Origin: Spartinivicinus ruber
GTDB taxonomy: Bacteria; Pseudomonadota; Gammaproteobacteria; Pseudomonadales; Zooshikellaceae
Assembly: GCF_011009015.1 (NCBI RefSeq)
Contig: NZ_CP048878.1
Span: 246,501 to 310,500 of the forward strand
Direction of reading: 5' to 3'
DNA length: 64,000 bases
The notes under the pieces are model-generated. The model saw only the letters and a list, made by a program, of their open reading frames with translations, made no database searches and was not told the origin of the DNA. Made by a program: the position numbers and the translations under genes. Positions 54,931 to 63,477 of this stretch are shown here, one piece after another. Every line of letters begins with the position of its first letter. Positions within the stretch are counted from its first letter, which is position 1.

Positions 54931-55238
54931 TATTTATACCCTTAAAATTTTATTCAACTTTAGTTGTAGATTGTTTGTAGCATAGTAGCAAACTTGTGAG
55001 AAAAGCAAAATGGACTGATAGGTCATCAGTACATAACTAGTGGTTTACAGAGGATATATAAGTATTCAAACGTATTGTTATTTAGTAAATAACTGCTTGT
55101 AAAGTAGTGTTTACAACGAAGTATTATTTTTGGTAGGGTTTCTTTTGAAAATGTAATAACAAAAGAATTTGCAACTTGCTATTATGCAGAGCACTAAAAA
55201 CATTCTTTCTACCAAAATAAATAATAAGGATCAGAGTT
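54931..55238. other. intergenic region elbB / exported protein
   Basis: 308 bp non-coding. TTTTGGTAG (55128-55136) and CTACCAAAA (55209-55217) form a 9-bp inverted repeat with 72 bp between arms, flanking the likely promoter of the exported-protein gene. It could be two binding half-sites or chance. A TATTAT hexamer is near 55182. Confidence 0.4.
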
Positions 55239-55811
55239 ATGAGAAAAATAGCAAAAAAAATGCTTACAACAGCAGCATTAATTAGTGCGGTTTTTATTGG
55301 TAGTGTAAGTGCAAATAATTATCTACCCATGACAATTGGCGACTATGTTGTTTATCAAGGTGAAAAAAATGATCGCCTGATTCCTTCAAAAGTAATTGAA
55401 GATGATGGTACCTGGAAATACTTTAATAACTTTGGTGGGTTGGGTGATCTTTGGCTGCATTTAAGTGATGATAATAAGATATATGTTTGGTCGGAAAATG
55501 ATCAGAAAGTGCAGCTATTCGTAGACTTAAATTCTGCGGAAGGTAATGTGCAAAAAGTTAGTATTGCTCCTTGTAATAGTGGAGAGGTAATCATTACTAG
55601 TCGCTCAGAAGAACTAAAAGTACCTGCAGGTACTTTTGATAATATAGTTAAACTATCGTTCCGTAATAGTTGTGCTGATGGTGGGGTAACTGAGTTATGG
55701 CTAGCTCCTGAAGTAGGTGTGATAAAATGGTCGGAAACAACAATTATGGGACCTAAGAATTACCATATGATTAAAGGAAGTGTGTTAGGCAACACTTATC
55801 CAAATAAATAA
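55239..55811 (+). CDS. exported protein of unknown function
   Basis: 190 residues with a signal peptide (KKMLTTAALISAVFIGSVSA) and a beta-rich mature domain. LPMTIGDYVVYQGEKND opens it; then VPAGTFDNIVKLSFRNSCADGGVTELWLAPEVGVIKW, a pattern seen in many secreted proteins (G-T-F-x-N ... E-x-W-x-A-P-x-V-G). Two Cys (APCNSG, NSCADG) may pair. No catalytic motif. Strong terminator follows. Confidence 0.75.
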   Translation: MRKIAKKMLTTAALISAVFIGSVSANNYLPMTIGDYVVYQGEKNDRLIPSKVIEDDGTWKYFNNFGGLGDLWLHLSDDNKIYVWSENDQKVQLFVDLNSAEGNVQKVSIAPCNSGEVIITSRSEELKVPAGTFDNIVKLSFRNSCADGGVTELWLAPEVGVIKWSETTIMGPKNYHMIKGSVLGNTYPNK

Positions 55812-55858
55812 CCTCATAATTATTTATTTTATTATTAAATAATATAGAGTAATACTTT

Positions 55859-55906
55859 GCCCGAGTATGTCATTCGCGAAGAGTATACCCGGGCTAGTTT
55901 TTTGTT
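55859..55906 (+). terminator. intrinsic terminator
   Basis: GCCCGAGTAT (55859-55868) / ATACCCGGGC (55885-55894) with one A-C mismatch, 16-base loop, then TAGTTTTTTGTTTT. Lies after the exported protein and next to the convergent NlpC/P60 gene. Confidence 0.9.
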
Positions 55907-56401
55907 TTACAAAACCCGCACTGCTTTCCAATAATGCCGTTGCCAGTAAGATTGGGTAAATTTAGAAATAATAACCCCTTTAGATTTAGATACGTGTAAA
56001 AAACGGTTATTGCCCACATAAACCCCCACATGTCGAGAGTTGCGACTGATTTTAAAAAATAACAGGTCTCCTGGGCGACGATTCTTTATAGAAATTGTTT
56101 TGCCTATTTGTGCTTGCTGTTTGGTTGCTCTGGGTAAGCTGATGTTAAAGACCGTTTTATAAGTATTTTGGATGAATGATGAACAGTCTATACCTGATTT
56201 ATTTGTGCCCCCGTATCGGTAAGGTACCTTGTCCCAAGTTTCATAATGCTGCTCAAGCCTTTTTGCAATGACTTGTTCTGAAGCTGATAAAGGAATTGGG
56301 TCTTCAGTTGTAGTTGGTGTAAAGCTGCATCCAACCAGTAAAGAGATTAAGTAACCAATTAAAACGTTTCGTGCTGTTTGTCTTAGTTGAGTTATAGGCA
56401 T
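55907..56401 (-). CDS. NlpC/P60 endopeptidase lipoprotein (MepS-like)
   Basis: 164 residues. Signal and lipobox LIGYLISLLVGCS (Cys about residue 25), then an NlpC/P60 domain: PYRYGGTNKSGIDCSSF (catalytic Cys), LPRATKQQAQIG, SRHVGVYVGNNRFLHVSKSKG (catalytic His pair). Cleaves cross-links in peptidoglycan; attached to the outer membrane. No neighbouring gene suggests a special role. Confidence 0.92.
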   Translation of the reverse strand: MPITQLRQTARNVLIGYLISLLVGCSFTPTTTEDPIPLSASEQVIAKRLEQHYETWDKVPYRYGGTNKSGIDCSSFIQNTYKTVFNISLPRATKQQAQIGKTISIKNRRPGDLLFFKISRNSRHVGVYVGNNRFLHVSKSKGVIISKFTQSYWQRHYWKAVRVL

Positions 56402-56604
56402 TCAGTTCTCGCTTCATCAACACATCAAGAAAGATTCTGCTTGGTAATCAATAGTTTATATAGTTGATATTAACCGAAACTGAATGAGGTTTTTGATGGT
56501 GTTCGCTTACAAAAAGCTATCAGCTTCTACTTTGTTGATATATTTCTAGTCCTACTACAACAGCTACACTTACTTGTTAAGAGTAGTGCTGCAATGTACG
56601 GCTT

Positions 56605-57498
56605 ATGATAGATCTCTCTCTTATTAGTGTAATTGTAGGTTTCAGTTTGTTACTGACAGCATCTATTGCTGTTGCTGTTCAGCCAATTGTTGTGACTTAT
56701 CCTCGGCCAGTAACAGCTGATGATAAGCGTACTCAGTATCCTGCAAAGTTATTAGAGCTTGGGCTGAATAAATCAGGTGAGCAATTTGAAATAAAGCCCA
56801 GTGAAGGTGTCATGCTTCAAGGCAGAGCACTGAAGCTATTAGCACTTGGTAAGGTTGTTGATGTGGTGTGGTCGATGACCTCTATTGAAAGAGAAAAACA
56901 ATTATTACCCATTAGGGTACCCATTTATAAGGGAATGATTGGTTGGCGATTACCATTGATTAGAGACGCTGATCAACGTAAATTTGCTGCAATTACTCAC
57001 TTGGATTTGCTTAAGCCGCTATATGCTGGTCAGGGCCATGATTGGCCTGATACGGAAATTTTAAGAAAGAATGGCTTTCAAGTGAGTGGGGTTGCTTCTT
57101 ACGAAGGCCTTTTCAAAATGTTAGCGCTAAGGCGTTTCGACTATTTTCCCCGCTCTATCGTTGAAATTTGGGCAGAAGCAGAAAGCCATGCTGATAAGGG
57201 AATAATAGTTGAACCAACGATTGTTATTAGATACAAAACAGCCTTCTACTATTTTGTGAACAAAGATAGTCAGCGTTTAGCCAGACTACTTACAAAGGGT
57301 CTGTATCAAGCGGTTGAGGATGGTAGCTTTGAAAAGTTGTTTATGGAACATCACCGGTCAATATTAAATAAAGCTAAATTGAAGCAACGAAAAATATTTA
57401 CTATTCCTAACCCTATTTTACCTGTAAAAACACCACTGGATGAATCCAGGTTATGGTTTGAGTTGGAAGACCTAGATAAGGTTGTAAACCCAATCTAA
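56605..57498 (+). CDS. periplasmic binding-protein-like protein, orphan
   Basis: 297 residues with signal peptide SLISVIVGFSLLLTASIAVA. Periplasmic-binding-like body: VVTYPRPVTADDKRTQYPA, ALGKVVDVVWSMTSIEREKQLL, VPIYKGMIGWRLPLI, MLALRRFDYFPRSIVEIWAEA; similar to the family-3 fold, with a partner-like relation to the orphan protein at 46290. No permease gene is adjacent. Ligand unknown. Confidence 0.7.
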   Translation: MIDLSLISVIVGFSLLLTASIAVAVQPIVVTYPRPVTADDKRTQYPAKLLELGLNKSGEQFEIKPSEGVMLQGRALKLLALGKVVDVVWSMTSIEREKQLLPIRVPIYKGMIGWRLPLIRDADQRKFAAITHLDLLKPLYAGQGHDWPDTEILRKNGFQVSGVASYEGLFKMLALRRFDYFPRSIVEIWAEAESHADKGIIVEPTIVIRYKTAFYYFVNKDSQRLARLLTKGLYQAVEDGSFEKLFMEHHRSILNKAKLKQRKIFTIPNPILPVKTPLDESRLWFELEDLDKVVNPI

Positions 57499-57519
57499 AA
57501 GCAAATCTTAGTATTAGTG

Positions 57520-57549
57520 AGGGTGGTGTAAGTCATTTTACGCCACCCT
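57520..57549. terminator. hairpin between convergent genes
   Basis: AGGGTGG-T-GTAA (57520-57531) / TTAC-G-CCACCCT (57538-57549), strong stem, short loop, no clear T-run. It separates the binding-protein gene and gcvH and may serve both. Confidence 0.6.
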
Positions 57550-57571
57550 GCAACTCAACTAAGTGAAAATT

Positions 57572-57964
57572 TTACTCTTCACTTTCACACAGTTCGGCAT
57601 AACCTTCTGCATCTAATAATTCGTTGGTTTCTTCTTCATTCGTAAGCTTTACTTTAAAAAACCAGCCATCTCCATAAGGATCTGAGTTAACTAGTTCTGG
57701 TTCATCTTCTAATGCCTCGTTTATTGCCACAACTTCACCAGAAATAGGAGCATAGATATCAGAAGCAGCCTTAACTGACTCTACCACTCCAGCATCGTCA
57801 CTGGCAGCTAAACTTGTTCCCAACTCGGGTAGTTCTACAAAAACCACATCGCCTAGTTGTTCTTGGGCATGGTCAGTGATGCCAATAACAGCAGTGCCAT
57901 CGCTTTCCAGGCGAATCCATTCGTGGGAGCTTACATAGCGCAACTCTGAAGGAATATTACTCAT
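57572..57964 (-). CDS. gcvH: glycine cleavage system H protein
   Basis: 130 residues. [42 protein letters not shown] is the H-protein core, and the lipoylation Lys is in [21 protein letters not shown] (about residue 65). Carries the aminomethyl arm between P, T and L proteins. gcvT and gcvP are not adjacent here, so they are elsewhere. Confidence 0.96.
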   Translation of the reverse strand: MSNIPSELRYVSSHEWIRLESDGTAVIGITDHAQEQLGDVVFVELPELGTSLAASDDAGVVESVKAASDIYAPISGEVVAINEALEDEPELVNSDPYGDGWFFKVKLTNEEETNELLDAEGYAELCESEE

Positions 57965-58115
57965 AATGTTGTTTACCCTCTAATGGTGTATCAGTTTTAG
58001 GCTGCTTTTGTTGTCTTTGATGGTGTATAGGCATTACCCTAGATACCATACGGCACTTGTGTCAACCTTCAAGCAGTAGGATATGAAACAGTAGTTGCAA
58101 GGTTTTGTTAGGTTG

Positions 58116-59720
58116 TTAAAGCTTATTAGAGCGTCTCATTAATAAAATAACCGGTAATAACCCAACAATCACTAGTGTGAGTGCAGGTAGTGCAGCTCTG
58201 GCCCATTCCCCTTCCGAGGTCATTTCATAAACTCTCACTGCTAGGGTGTCCCAACCAAAGGGGCGCATTAGTAAAGTAGCAGGCATTTCTTTTAACACAT
58301 CAACAAATACCAATAGTGCTCCAGTTAATACGCCTGGTGCCATCATAGGTAAATAAACCTGAAAAATGATTCGTTGTGAGTTAGCCCCAAGGCTGCGGGC
58401 TGCTTCTGTTATTGAGGGCTTTATATTATGCAAGCTACTATCTACTGGGCCAAATGCAACGGCTAAAAAGCGAATTCCATAGGCCACTATTAAAGCAAAC
58501 AAACTGCCTAGCAACACTTGTCGTGGCTCTTCTCCCAGCCAATTAAACCACCAGGTAAAAATTGTATTATCAAGCCAGCTAAAGCCCATCATTATTCCTA
58601 CTGCTAACACTGAGCCTGGTAATGCATAGCCTAGAGTGGAAATATTAATTACTTTTGGCAACCAGCGCTGATTGGGTTGTTTTTGGGCAATGGCTAATAA
58701 TAAAGCAATAACGACAGTTGTTATGGCGGCTACTGCCCCTAAACTTAGGCTGTGGCCTACTAAAGATAAAAAGCGCTGATCAAAATCAACCAAGCCAGTT
58801 TTTATCACCCAAATAATCAGTTGAGTGACAGGCATTACAAAGGCAATCAACACTACCAAACAAGCAAACCCACTGGCAGCTATGCCGAGTACACCTGTTA
58901 ACTCATAACGGTGAAAGAGGTGTTGGCTGTTCTGGTTATAACGTGCTTTACCGCGGGCATTTTTTTCAATAAAAACAGCTAGGCCAACAAATAATAATAA
59001 TAGTGTGGCCAGTTGTGCAGCAGCCTGTAGATTAAAAAAACCATACCAGGCTTTATAGATAGCAGTGGTAAAAGTGTCGTAGTTAAAAGTGGCGACTGCA
59101 CCAAAGTCTGCCAGGGTTTCCATCAGTGCAAGTGCCAAGCCTGCAGCAATAGCAGGTCGCGCCATGGGCAGTGTCACTTTGAAAAAAGCCTGCCAGGGAC
59201 TTAGCCCTAAAATACGAGCTGCGTCCATTAAGCCGCGGCCCTGACTAATAAAGGCACTGCGAGCTAGCATATAAACATAAGGATAAAATACTAGCGATAA
59301 TACGGTGATAACTCCGCCAGTACTGCGAATGGCAGGAAAATAATTGCCTGGCCCAAACCAGACTCGCAGCTGGGTTTGAATAGGGCCACTAAACTCAAAT
59401 ATGCCTAAAAAGACAAATGCCATAACATAGGCTGGCACAGCAAAAGGTAACATCAGTGCCCAGTCTAGCCACTTTTGGCCAGGAAATTCACACATAGCGG
59501 TCAGCCAGGCCAATCCAACGCCTAGCACAGTAACCCCAATCGAAACCCCTAGAACCAGCCAAAAGGTATTACTTAACAATTGGCCTAATTGGGTTTCAAT
59601 TAAGTGCAACCATACATCTGTTTGGAAATTGCCCCAACTAAAAATTAAATTAGTGATGGGTAGTAAAACGATGGCTGCTACAGCACAAACCAACCAAAAC
59701 CAAAATCGATGATGTGTCAT
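58116..59720 (-). CDS. fbpB: ferric iron ABC transporter permease (FbpB-like)
   Basis: About 534 residues and about 12 membrane helices, a fused two-domain permease. Both EAA loops are present: DAARILGLSPWQAFFKVTLP and EAARSLGANSQRIIFQVYLP. Start at ATG 59720; a TTG at 59744 lies too near an intrinsic terminator. Transports iron from the binding protein upstream. No ATPase gene (fbpC) follows, so it must be supplied elsewhere. Confidence 0.9.
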   Translation of the reverse strand: MTHHRFWFWLVCAVAAIVLLPITNLIFSWGNFQTDVWLHLIETQLGQLLSNTFWLVLGVSIGVTVLGVGLAWLTAMCEFPGQKWLDWALMLPFAVPAYVMAFVFLGIFEFSGPIQTQLRVWFGPGNYFPAIRSTGGVITVLSLVFYPYVYMLARSAFISQGRGLMDAARILGLSPWQAFFKVTLPMARPAIAAGLALALMETLADFGAVATFNYDTFTTAIYKAWYGFFNLQAAAQLATLLLLFVGLAVFIEKNARGKARYNQNSQHLFHRYELTGVLGIAASGFACLVVLIAFVMPVTQLIIWVIKTGLVDFDQRFLSLVGHSLSLGAVAAITTVVIALLLAIAQKQPNQRWLPKVINISTLGYALPGSVLAVGIMMGFSWLDNTIFTWWFNWLGEEPRQVLLGSLFALIVAYGIRFLAVAFGPVDSSLHNIKPSITEAARSLGANSQRIIFQVYLPMMAPGVLTGALLVFVDVLKEMPATLLMRPFGWDTLAVRVYEMTSEGEWARAALPALTLVIVGLLPVILLMRRSNKL

Positions 59721-59742
59721 TTCACGGGTGTAACCTACAGAC

Positions 59743-59779
59743 AAAACAAAACGCCCGCCAAGTTTCCAAGGCGAGCGTT
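59743..59779 (-). terminator. internal terminator/attenuator between fbpA and fbpB
   Basis: On the minus strand AACGC-T-CGCC / GGCG-G-GCGTT (59779 down to 59750), then TTTTGTTTTG. It lies between the binding-protein stop and the permease start and would let more binding protein than permease be made. Confidence 0.7.
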
Positions 59780-59813
59780 GTGCATTGTAGCGCGTATTAG
59801 TTTATAAATCTGT

Positions 59814-60827
59814 TTATTTATAACCTGCTCTATCCATTAATTTGATGGCTTCGGCTTGTTTTCTACCTGCAATCTCAACATTCAATTGATCTGCTTTAAA
59901 CTCTCCCCAGCTGGCTACTAACTTAGCTGGTTTAACAGTGCTATTAGCTGGGTATTCCATGTTGGAGTCAGCAAAAATCTTTTGTGCTGTAGGGGTGCTT
60001 AGCCATTCCAAAAATTTCACGGCAGTAGCTTTGTGTTTGGCATATTTGGTTACTCCAGCGCCTGAGACATTCACATGAGTACCAGTAGTTTTTTGGTTGG
60101 CCCAGAATAGCTTTAATTTAGTGTCAGGCTTCTCTTTTAATAGCCTGCCATAGTAATAAGTATTCACGACAGTTACATCACACTGACCAGCGGCTACAGC
60201 TTCCATTGCCATAGTATCGTTAGAAAATACTGGGGCTGCTAAGTTATTCACCCAGCCTTTAACTATCTCCTCGGTTTTCTCTGTGCCCATTCTTTCTATC
60301 ATGGTGGCCACAAGAGACTGATTATAAACTTTTTTAGATGTACGTAAGCACAGGCGGCCATCCCACTGTTTGTCAGCCAGGTTAGCATAAGTGGATAAAT
60401 CTCCAGGTTTTACCCGATCGGTCGCGTATACCATGGTGCGGGCACGTACTGATAAACCAAACCAGTGGCTGTTGGAATCACGTAAATGGACAGGAATATT
60501 TTTTTCCAGAGTTTCTGACTTAATGGGCTGTAGCACACCTTTGTCTTGTGCTTGCCAAAGGTTGCCAGCATCAACAGTAATTAATAAATCTGCTGGGGTA
60601 TTTTTGCCTTCAGCTTGAAGACGAGTAATTAAGGGGCCTGCACTATCAGTAATATAGTCAATTTGTACGCCAGTTTGCTTTGTGTATAAATCAAATAGTG
60701 GTTTTACTAAATGCTCTTTACGAGCAGTATAAACAACGAGTTTTTCTTCAGCTGCAGTATAAATAGAGGTAAATGCACTGATAACTGCAGTAACTGCCAG
60801 GCATGAATGCTTGAGAGATTTGAGCAT
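59814..60827 (-). CDS. fbpA: periplasmic ferric iron-binding protein (FbpA-like)
   Basis: 337 residues, signal peptide (LAVTAVISAFTSIYTAAE), then EKLVVYTARKEHLVKPLFDLYTKQTG, the typical FbpA/FutA opening. Fe-binding Tyr pair in VVNTYYYGRLL (about residues 219-226). A Fur-like box lies 58 bp upstream of the start. Captures Fe3+ for the permease encoded downstream. Confidence 0.92.
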   Translation of the reverse strand: MLKSLKHSCLAVTAVISAFTSIYTAAEEKLVVYTARKEHLVKPLFDLYTKQTGVQIDYITDSAGPLITRLQAEGKNTPADLLITVDAGNLWQAQDKGVLQPIKSETLEKNIPVHLRDSNSHWFGLSVRARTMVYATDRVKPGDLSTYANLADKQWDGRLCLRTSKKVYNQSLVATMIERMGTEKTEEIVKGWVNNLAAPVFSNDTMAMEAVAAGQCDVTVVNTYYYGRLLKEKPDTKLKLFWANQKTTGTHVNVSGAGVTKYAKHKATAVKFLEWLSTPTAQKIFADSNMEYPANSTVKPAKLVASWGEFKADQLNVEIAGRKQAEAIKLMDRAGYK

Positions 60828-60884
60828 GGTAAAACCTTAACACGTTTATTTAGGGTTATTATAGAAATGCCAATCACTACTAAT

Positions 60885-60903
60885 GATAATGATTAGCATT
60901 TGA
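60885..60903 (-). promoter_or_regulatory. Fur box upstream of fbpA
   Basis: On the minus strand TCAAATGCTAATCATTATC matches the 19-bp Fur consensus GATAATGATAATCATTATC at 15 of 19 positions by hand count. Suits iron repression of fbpAB. Confidence 0.75.
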
Positions 60904-60942
60904 GCAATCAATAACCTTTTGTAAACAACTGTTATACAATTC

Positions 60943-62184
60943 TCACTTCGCTAGCTCTGGTAACTGGTCGTTATCAATTAGCATTGCTTGCTGAATAAGC
61001 TTTTGCTTGAGTGGAGATAAGCTATTGACTAGTTTCATACCTTTATTACGCAATACTCGTAGGGCAAGGTTGTTATGATGAAATAGCTCCTGAAATCCCT
61101 GCATGGCAGTTGCCATCAATAGGTTGTGGCCACGCCGCCGCCGCTCATATCGCTCTAGTATATGAGGGTTGCTATAGTTGCCACCCCGCTGGATAGCGTG
61201 CTGAATCTCTTCAGCTAATACAGCAGCATCTAATAAGCCTAAATTAACACCTTGTCCGGCCAGAGGGTGAATGGTATGGCCTGCATCACCGATCAGTACC
61301 ACTCGATCATCATGGTAACTTTGGGCATGACGGTATTTTAGTGGAAAGCTAACTCTGTCAGAGCAACTGAATAACTGGCCTAAACAGCCTTCAGTAGCAG
61401 CATATAGTTCGTTAAGAAAAGTTTTCTCCGTGATGCTTTTTAAATGCTGGATATGCTCTGGAAAACTGGACCAGACAATAGAAACAAAATGTTGGTCTTG
61501 TTGGCTGGTTAAAGGTAGCAATGCAAGTGGTCCGGAAGATAAAAAGGCCTGATAAGCTGTATCTTTATGATAGTGCTCAGTTTTTATCGTGCTAACTAAC
61601 GCATGATGACGATAATCCTGCTCTGAAAGTGGAATATTAGCCTGATTACGCAACTTGGAGTGAGCACCATCGGCAGCCACTGCGAGTTTTGCTGTTAGCT
61701 GAGTGCCTGTCTCAAGTTTAATTACAACTTGTTCGGCACTGTTTTCCAGTAGCTCACTAAATGGACTATTGGGAAATAGTTTAATTCTGTTGTATTGATT
61801 TAACTGTTGGTGAAGTGCACTAACAATAACAGAGTTTTCAACGATATACCCCAACTGTTGTTGTTGGACTAGGTTAGCATCGAAACTAACCTGGCCAGTA
61901 CCTTCGGCATCCCAAACCATCATATGATTGAAGGGTTGTACTCTTGCTTGTTGAATAGTACGCCAGGCACCAAGGTTTTCTAATAGTTTGTATGAGGCAT
62001 GAGTTAAGGCACTCACCCTATTATCAAATACATCAATAGTAGTATCGGGTGTTCTAATAGGAATCGGAGATGCATCGACTAAAGCAATACTTAGCGAAGT
62101 GGTTTTTGCCAGAGCCAAAGCAAGGGTGGCACCAACCAGTCCACCACCAATAATGATAATGTCTGTAGTATTGGTATTGTTCAT
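60943..62184 (-). CDS. ubiI: ubiquinone biosynthesis FAD hydroxylase UbiI-like
   Basis: 413 residues of the UbiH/UbiF/VisC flavoprotein monooxygenase family. IIIIGGGLVGATLALALA at the N-terminus (FAD), AVAADGAHSKLRN (DG motif, about 170), and DDRVVLIGDAGHTIHPLAGQGVNLGLLDAA (GD motif, about 290). Sits 12 bp after ubiH in the pepP-ubiH-ubiI order; UbiI adds the C5 hydroxyl of the quinone ring. UbiF-like function cannot be excluded by motif alone. Confidence 0.87.
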   Translation of the reverse strand: MNNTNTTDIIIIGGGLVGATLALALAKTTSLSIALVDASPIPIRTPDTTIDVFDNRVSALTHASYKLLENLGAWRTIQQARVQPFNHMMVWDAEGTGQVSFDANLVQQQQLGYIVENSVIVSALHQQLNQYNRIKLFPNSPFSELLENSAEQVVIKLETGTQLTAKLAVAADGAHSKLRNQANIPLSEQDYRHHALVSTIKTEHYHKDTAYQAFLSSGPLALLPLTSQQDQHFVSIVWSSFPEHIQHLKSITEKTFLNELYAATEGCLGQLFSCSDRVSFPLKYRHAQSYHDDRVVLIGDAGHTIHPLAGQGVNLGLLDAAVLAEEIQHAIQRGGNYSNPHILERYERRRRGHNLLMATAMQGFQELFHHNNLALRVLRNKGMKLVNSLSPLKQKLIQQAMLIDNDQLPELAK

Positions 62185-62196
62185 AAGTTGTGGTTG

Positions 62197-63456
62197 CTAC
62201 AGGTTAGTGCTGGGCTGATAAAAGCCAACGCCCATTGCTTGTTTGGTAAAGAGAGTTTTCACTTCCGATAAAAGGTCTAACCCGACCAAACCAATATTTC
62301 GAAAAATAGATAAACCAGTATGTTGGTTGCTAAATGCTTTTACCAGCCAGTCGCTACCAAGGGTAGTAATAACTTGGTCGTTATTCTGTAATGCTAGATA
62401 GCGATGAAGTATTTTATAATCGCTAATTGCCCCTTGTTGTTGCCAGCTGTTTTTTAATAAATTCGCCAGTTGTAGGGTATCTCTTAATGCTAGATTAAAA
62501 CCTTGACCTGCGACAGGATGCAAAGCATGAGCAGCATTTCCTAATACCACTAAGCCAGGACGAATCTGCTCGCTGCAGTATTTTAGGGAAAGTGGATAAT
62601 GGAAACGTTGCCCAACTTTGGTAAAGCGACCTAACCGAAAGCCAAAGCGTTTTTGTAATGTTGCTAGAAACTCTTCATCTGTTGTGTCTAGCCATTGTTG
62701 GGCTTGGTCTTGATAAATAGACCAAATCAACGCTGAGTGGTTTTTGGCTAATGGCAGCAGCGCCATGGGGCCCTGTTCGGTAAAGCGCTCGAATGCTTGG
62801 CCATTGTTTGGTTTAGACGTGGTTACATTGGTAATAATGGCGGTTTGGTGATAGTCAGTACTGTGTACATTAATGCCTAGCTGGGTTATTAATGGTGATC
62901 GACCTCCATCAGCAATGACCAACAAATCAGTGGTTATACTGCGTGTTTTCTCACCCTGCTGAATTACTATTTCATATCCAGTAGATAAAGGCTTAACTTG
63001 GCTGGCAGTTGCAGGTGCTAATAATTCAATAGCAGTATATTGATCAATTACTTTAAATAAGCTTTGTCCAAGCTGTTGATTAGCGACCACATAACCGAAA
63101 GCATCCAGCCGATGTTCAACGGCATTCATTCTGGCAAATCCAAACTGGCCCTGATCGGAAACATGAATATGTTTAATTGCAGAGGCCTGGCGAGCAAGTG
63201 TTGGCCATACACCCAGCTGCTCCAGCAGAAACCGGCTACCCATAGATAGAGCAGTTGAGCGAGCATCATAGCTTGGTTGCTGGCTTGACTGGCTTATTGG
63301 GTAAGGCTCAATAATCGCCACCGGCATCGGTGGTTGGCTAACTCCCTGCTTGGATATGTTGGTTTGCAAGGCAAGTGCTAATGAAGCACCTACCATGCCA
63401 CCGCCAATGATGACAACAGGGAAGTGATTATTGTACTGCTGGTTGGCATTGGTCAT
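62197..63456 (-). CDS. ubiH: ubiquinone biosynthesis FAD hydroxylase UbiH
   Basis: 419 residues. VVIIGGGMVGASLALALQ (FAD-binding), YDARSTALSMGSRFLLEQLGVW (conserved D-x-R-x-x-A-L), VIADGGRSPLITQLG, and GLVVLGNAAHALHPVAGQGFNLALRDT near residue 300 (GN in place of GD, as in UbiH). Family size matches. It is 21 bp after pepP in the usual pepP-ubiH operon; hydroxylates C1 of the ring. Confidence 0.9.
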   Translation of the reverse strand: MTNANQQYNNHFPVVIIGGGMVGASLALALQTNISKQGVSQPPMPVAIIEPYPISQSSQQPSYDARSTALSMGSRFLLEQLGVWPTLARQASAIKHIHVSDQGQFGFARMNAVEHRLDAFGYVVANQQLGQSLFKVIDQYTAIELLAPATASQVKPLSTGYEIVIQQGEKTRSITTDLLVIADGGRSPLITQLGINVHSTDYHQTAIITNVTTSKPNNGQAFERFTEQGPMALLPLAKNHSALIWSIYQDQAQQWLDTTDEEFLATLQKRFGFRLGRFTKVGQRFHYPLSLKYCSEQIRPGLVVLGNAAHALHPVAGQGFNLALRDTLQLANLLKNSWQQQGAISDYKILHRYLALQNNDQVITTLGSDWLVKAFSNQHTGLSIFRNIGLVGLDLLSEVKTLFTKQAMGVGFYQPSTNL

Positions 63457-63477
63457 TTAACATCACCTTCAAACTGA

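Noticed and set aside
59720-59744. TTG at 59744 as start of the ferric permease gene
   Set aside because: It lies directly after the terminator T-run and the family N-terminus begins at ATG 59720.
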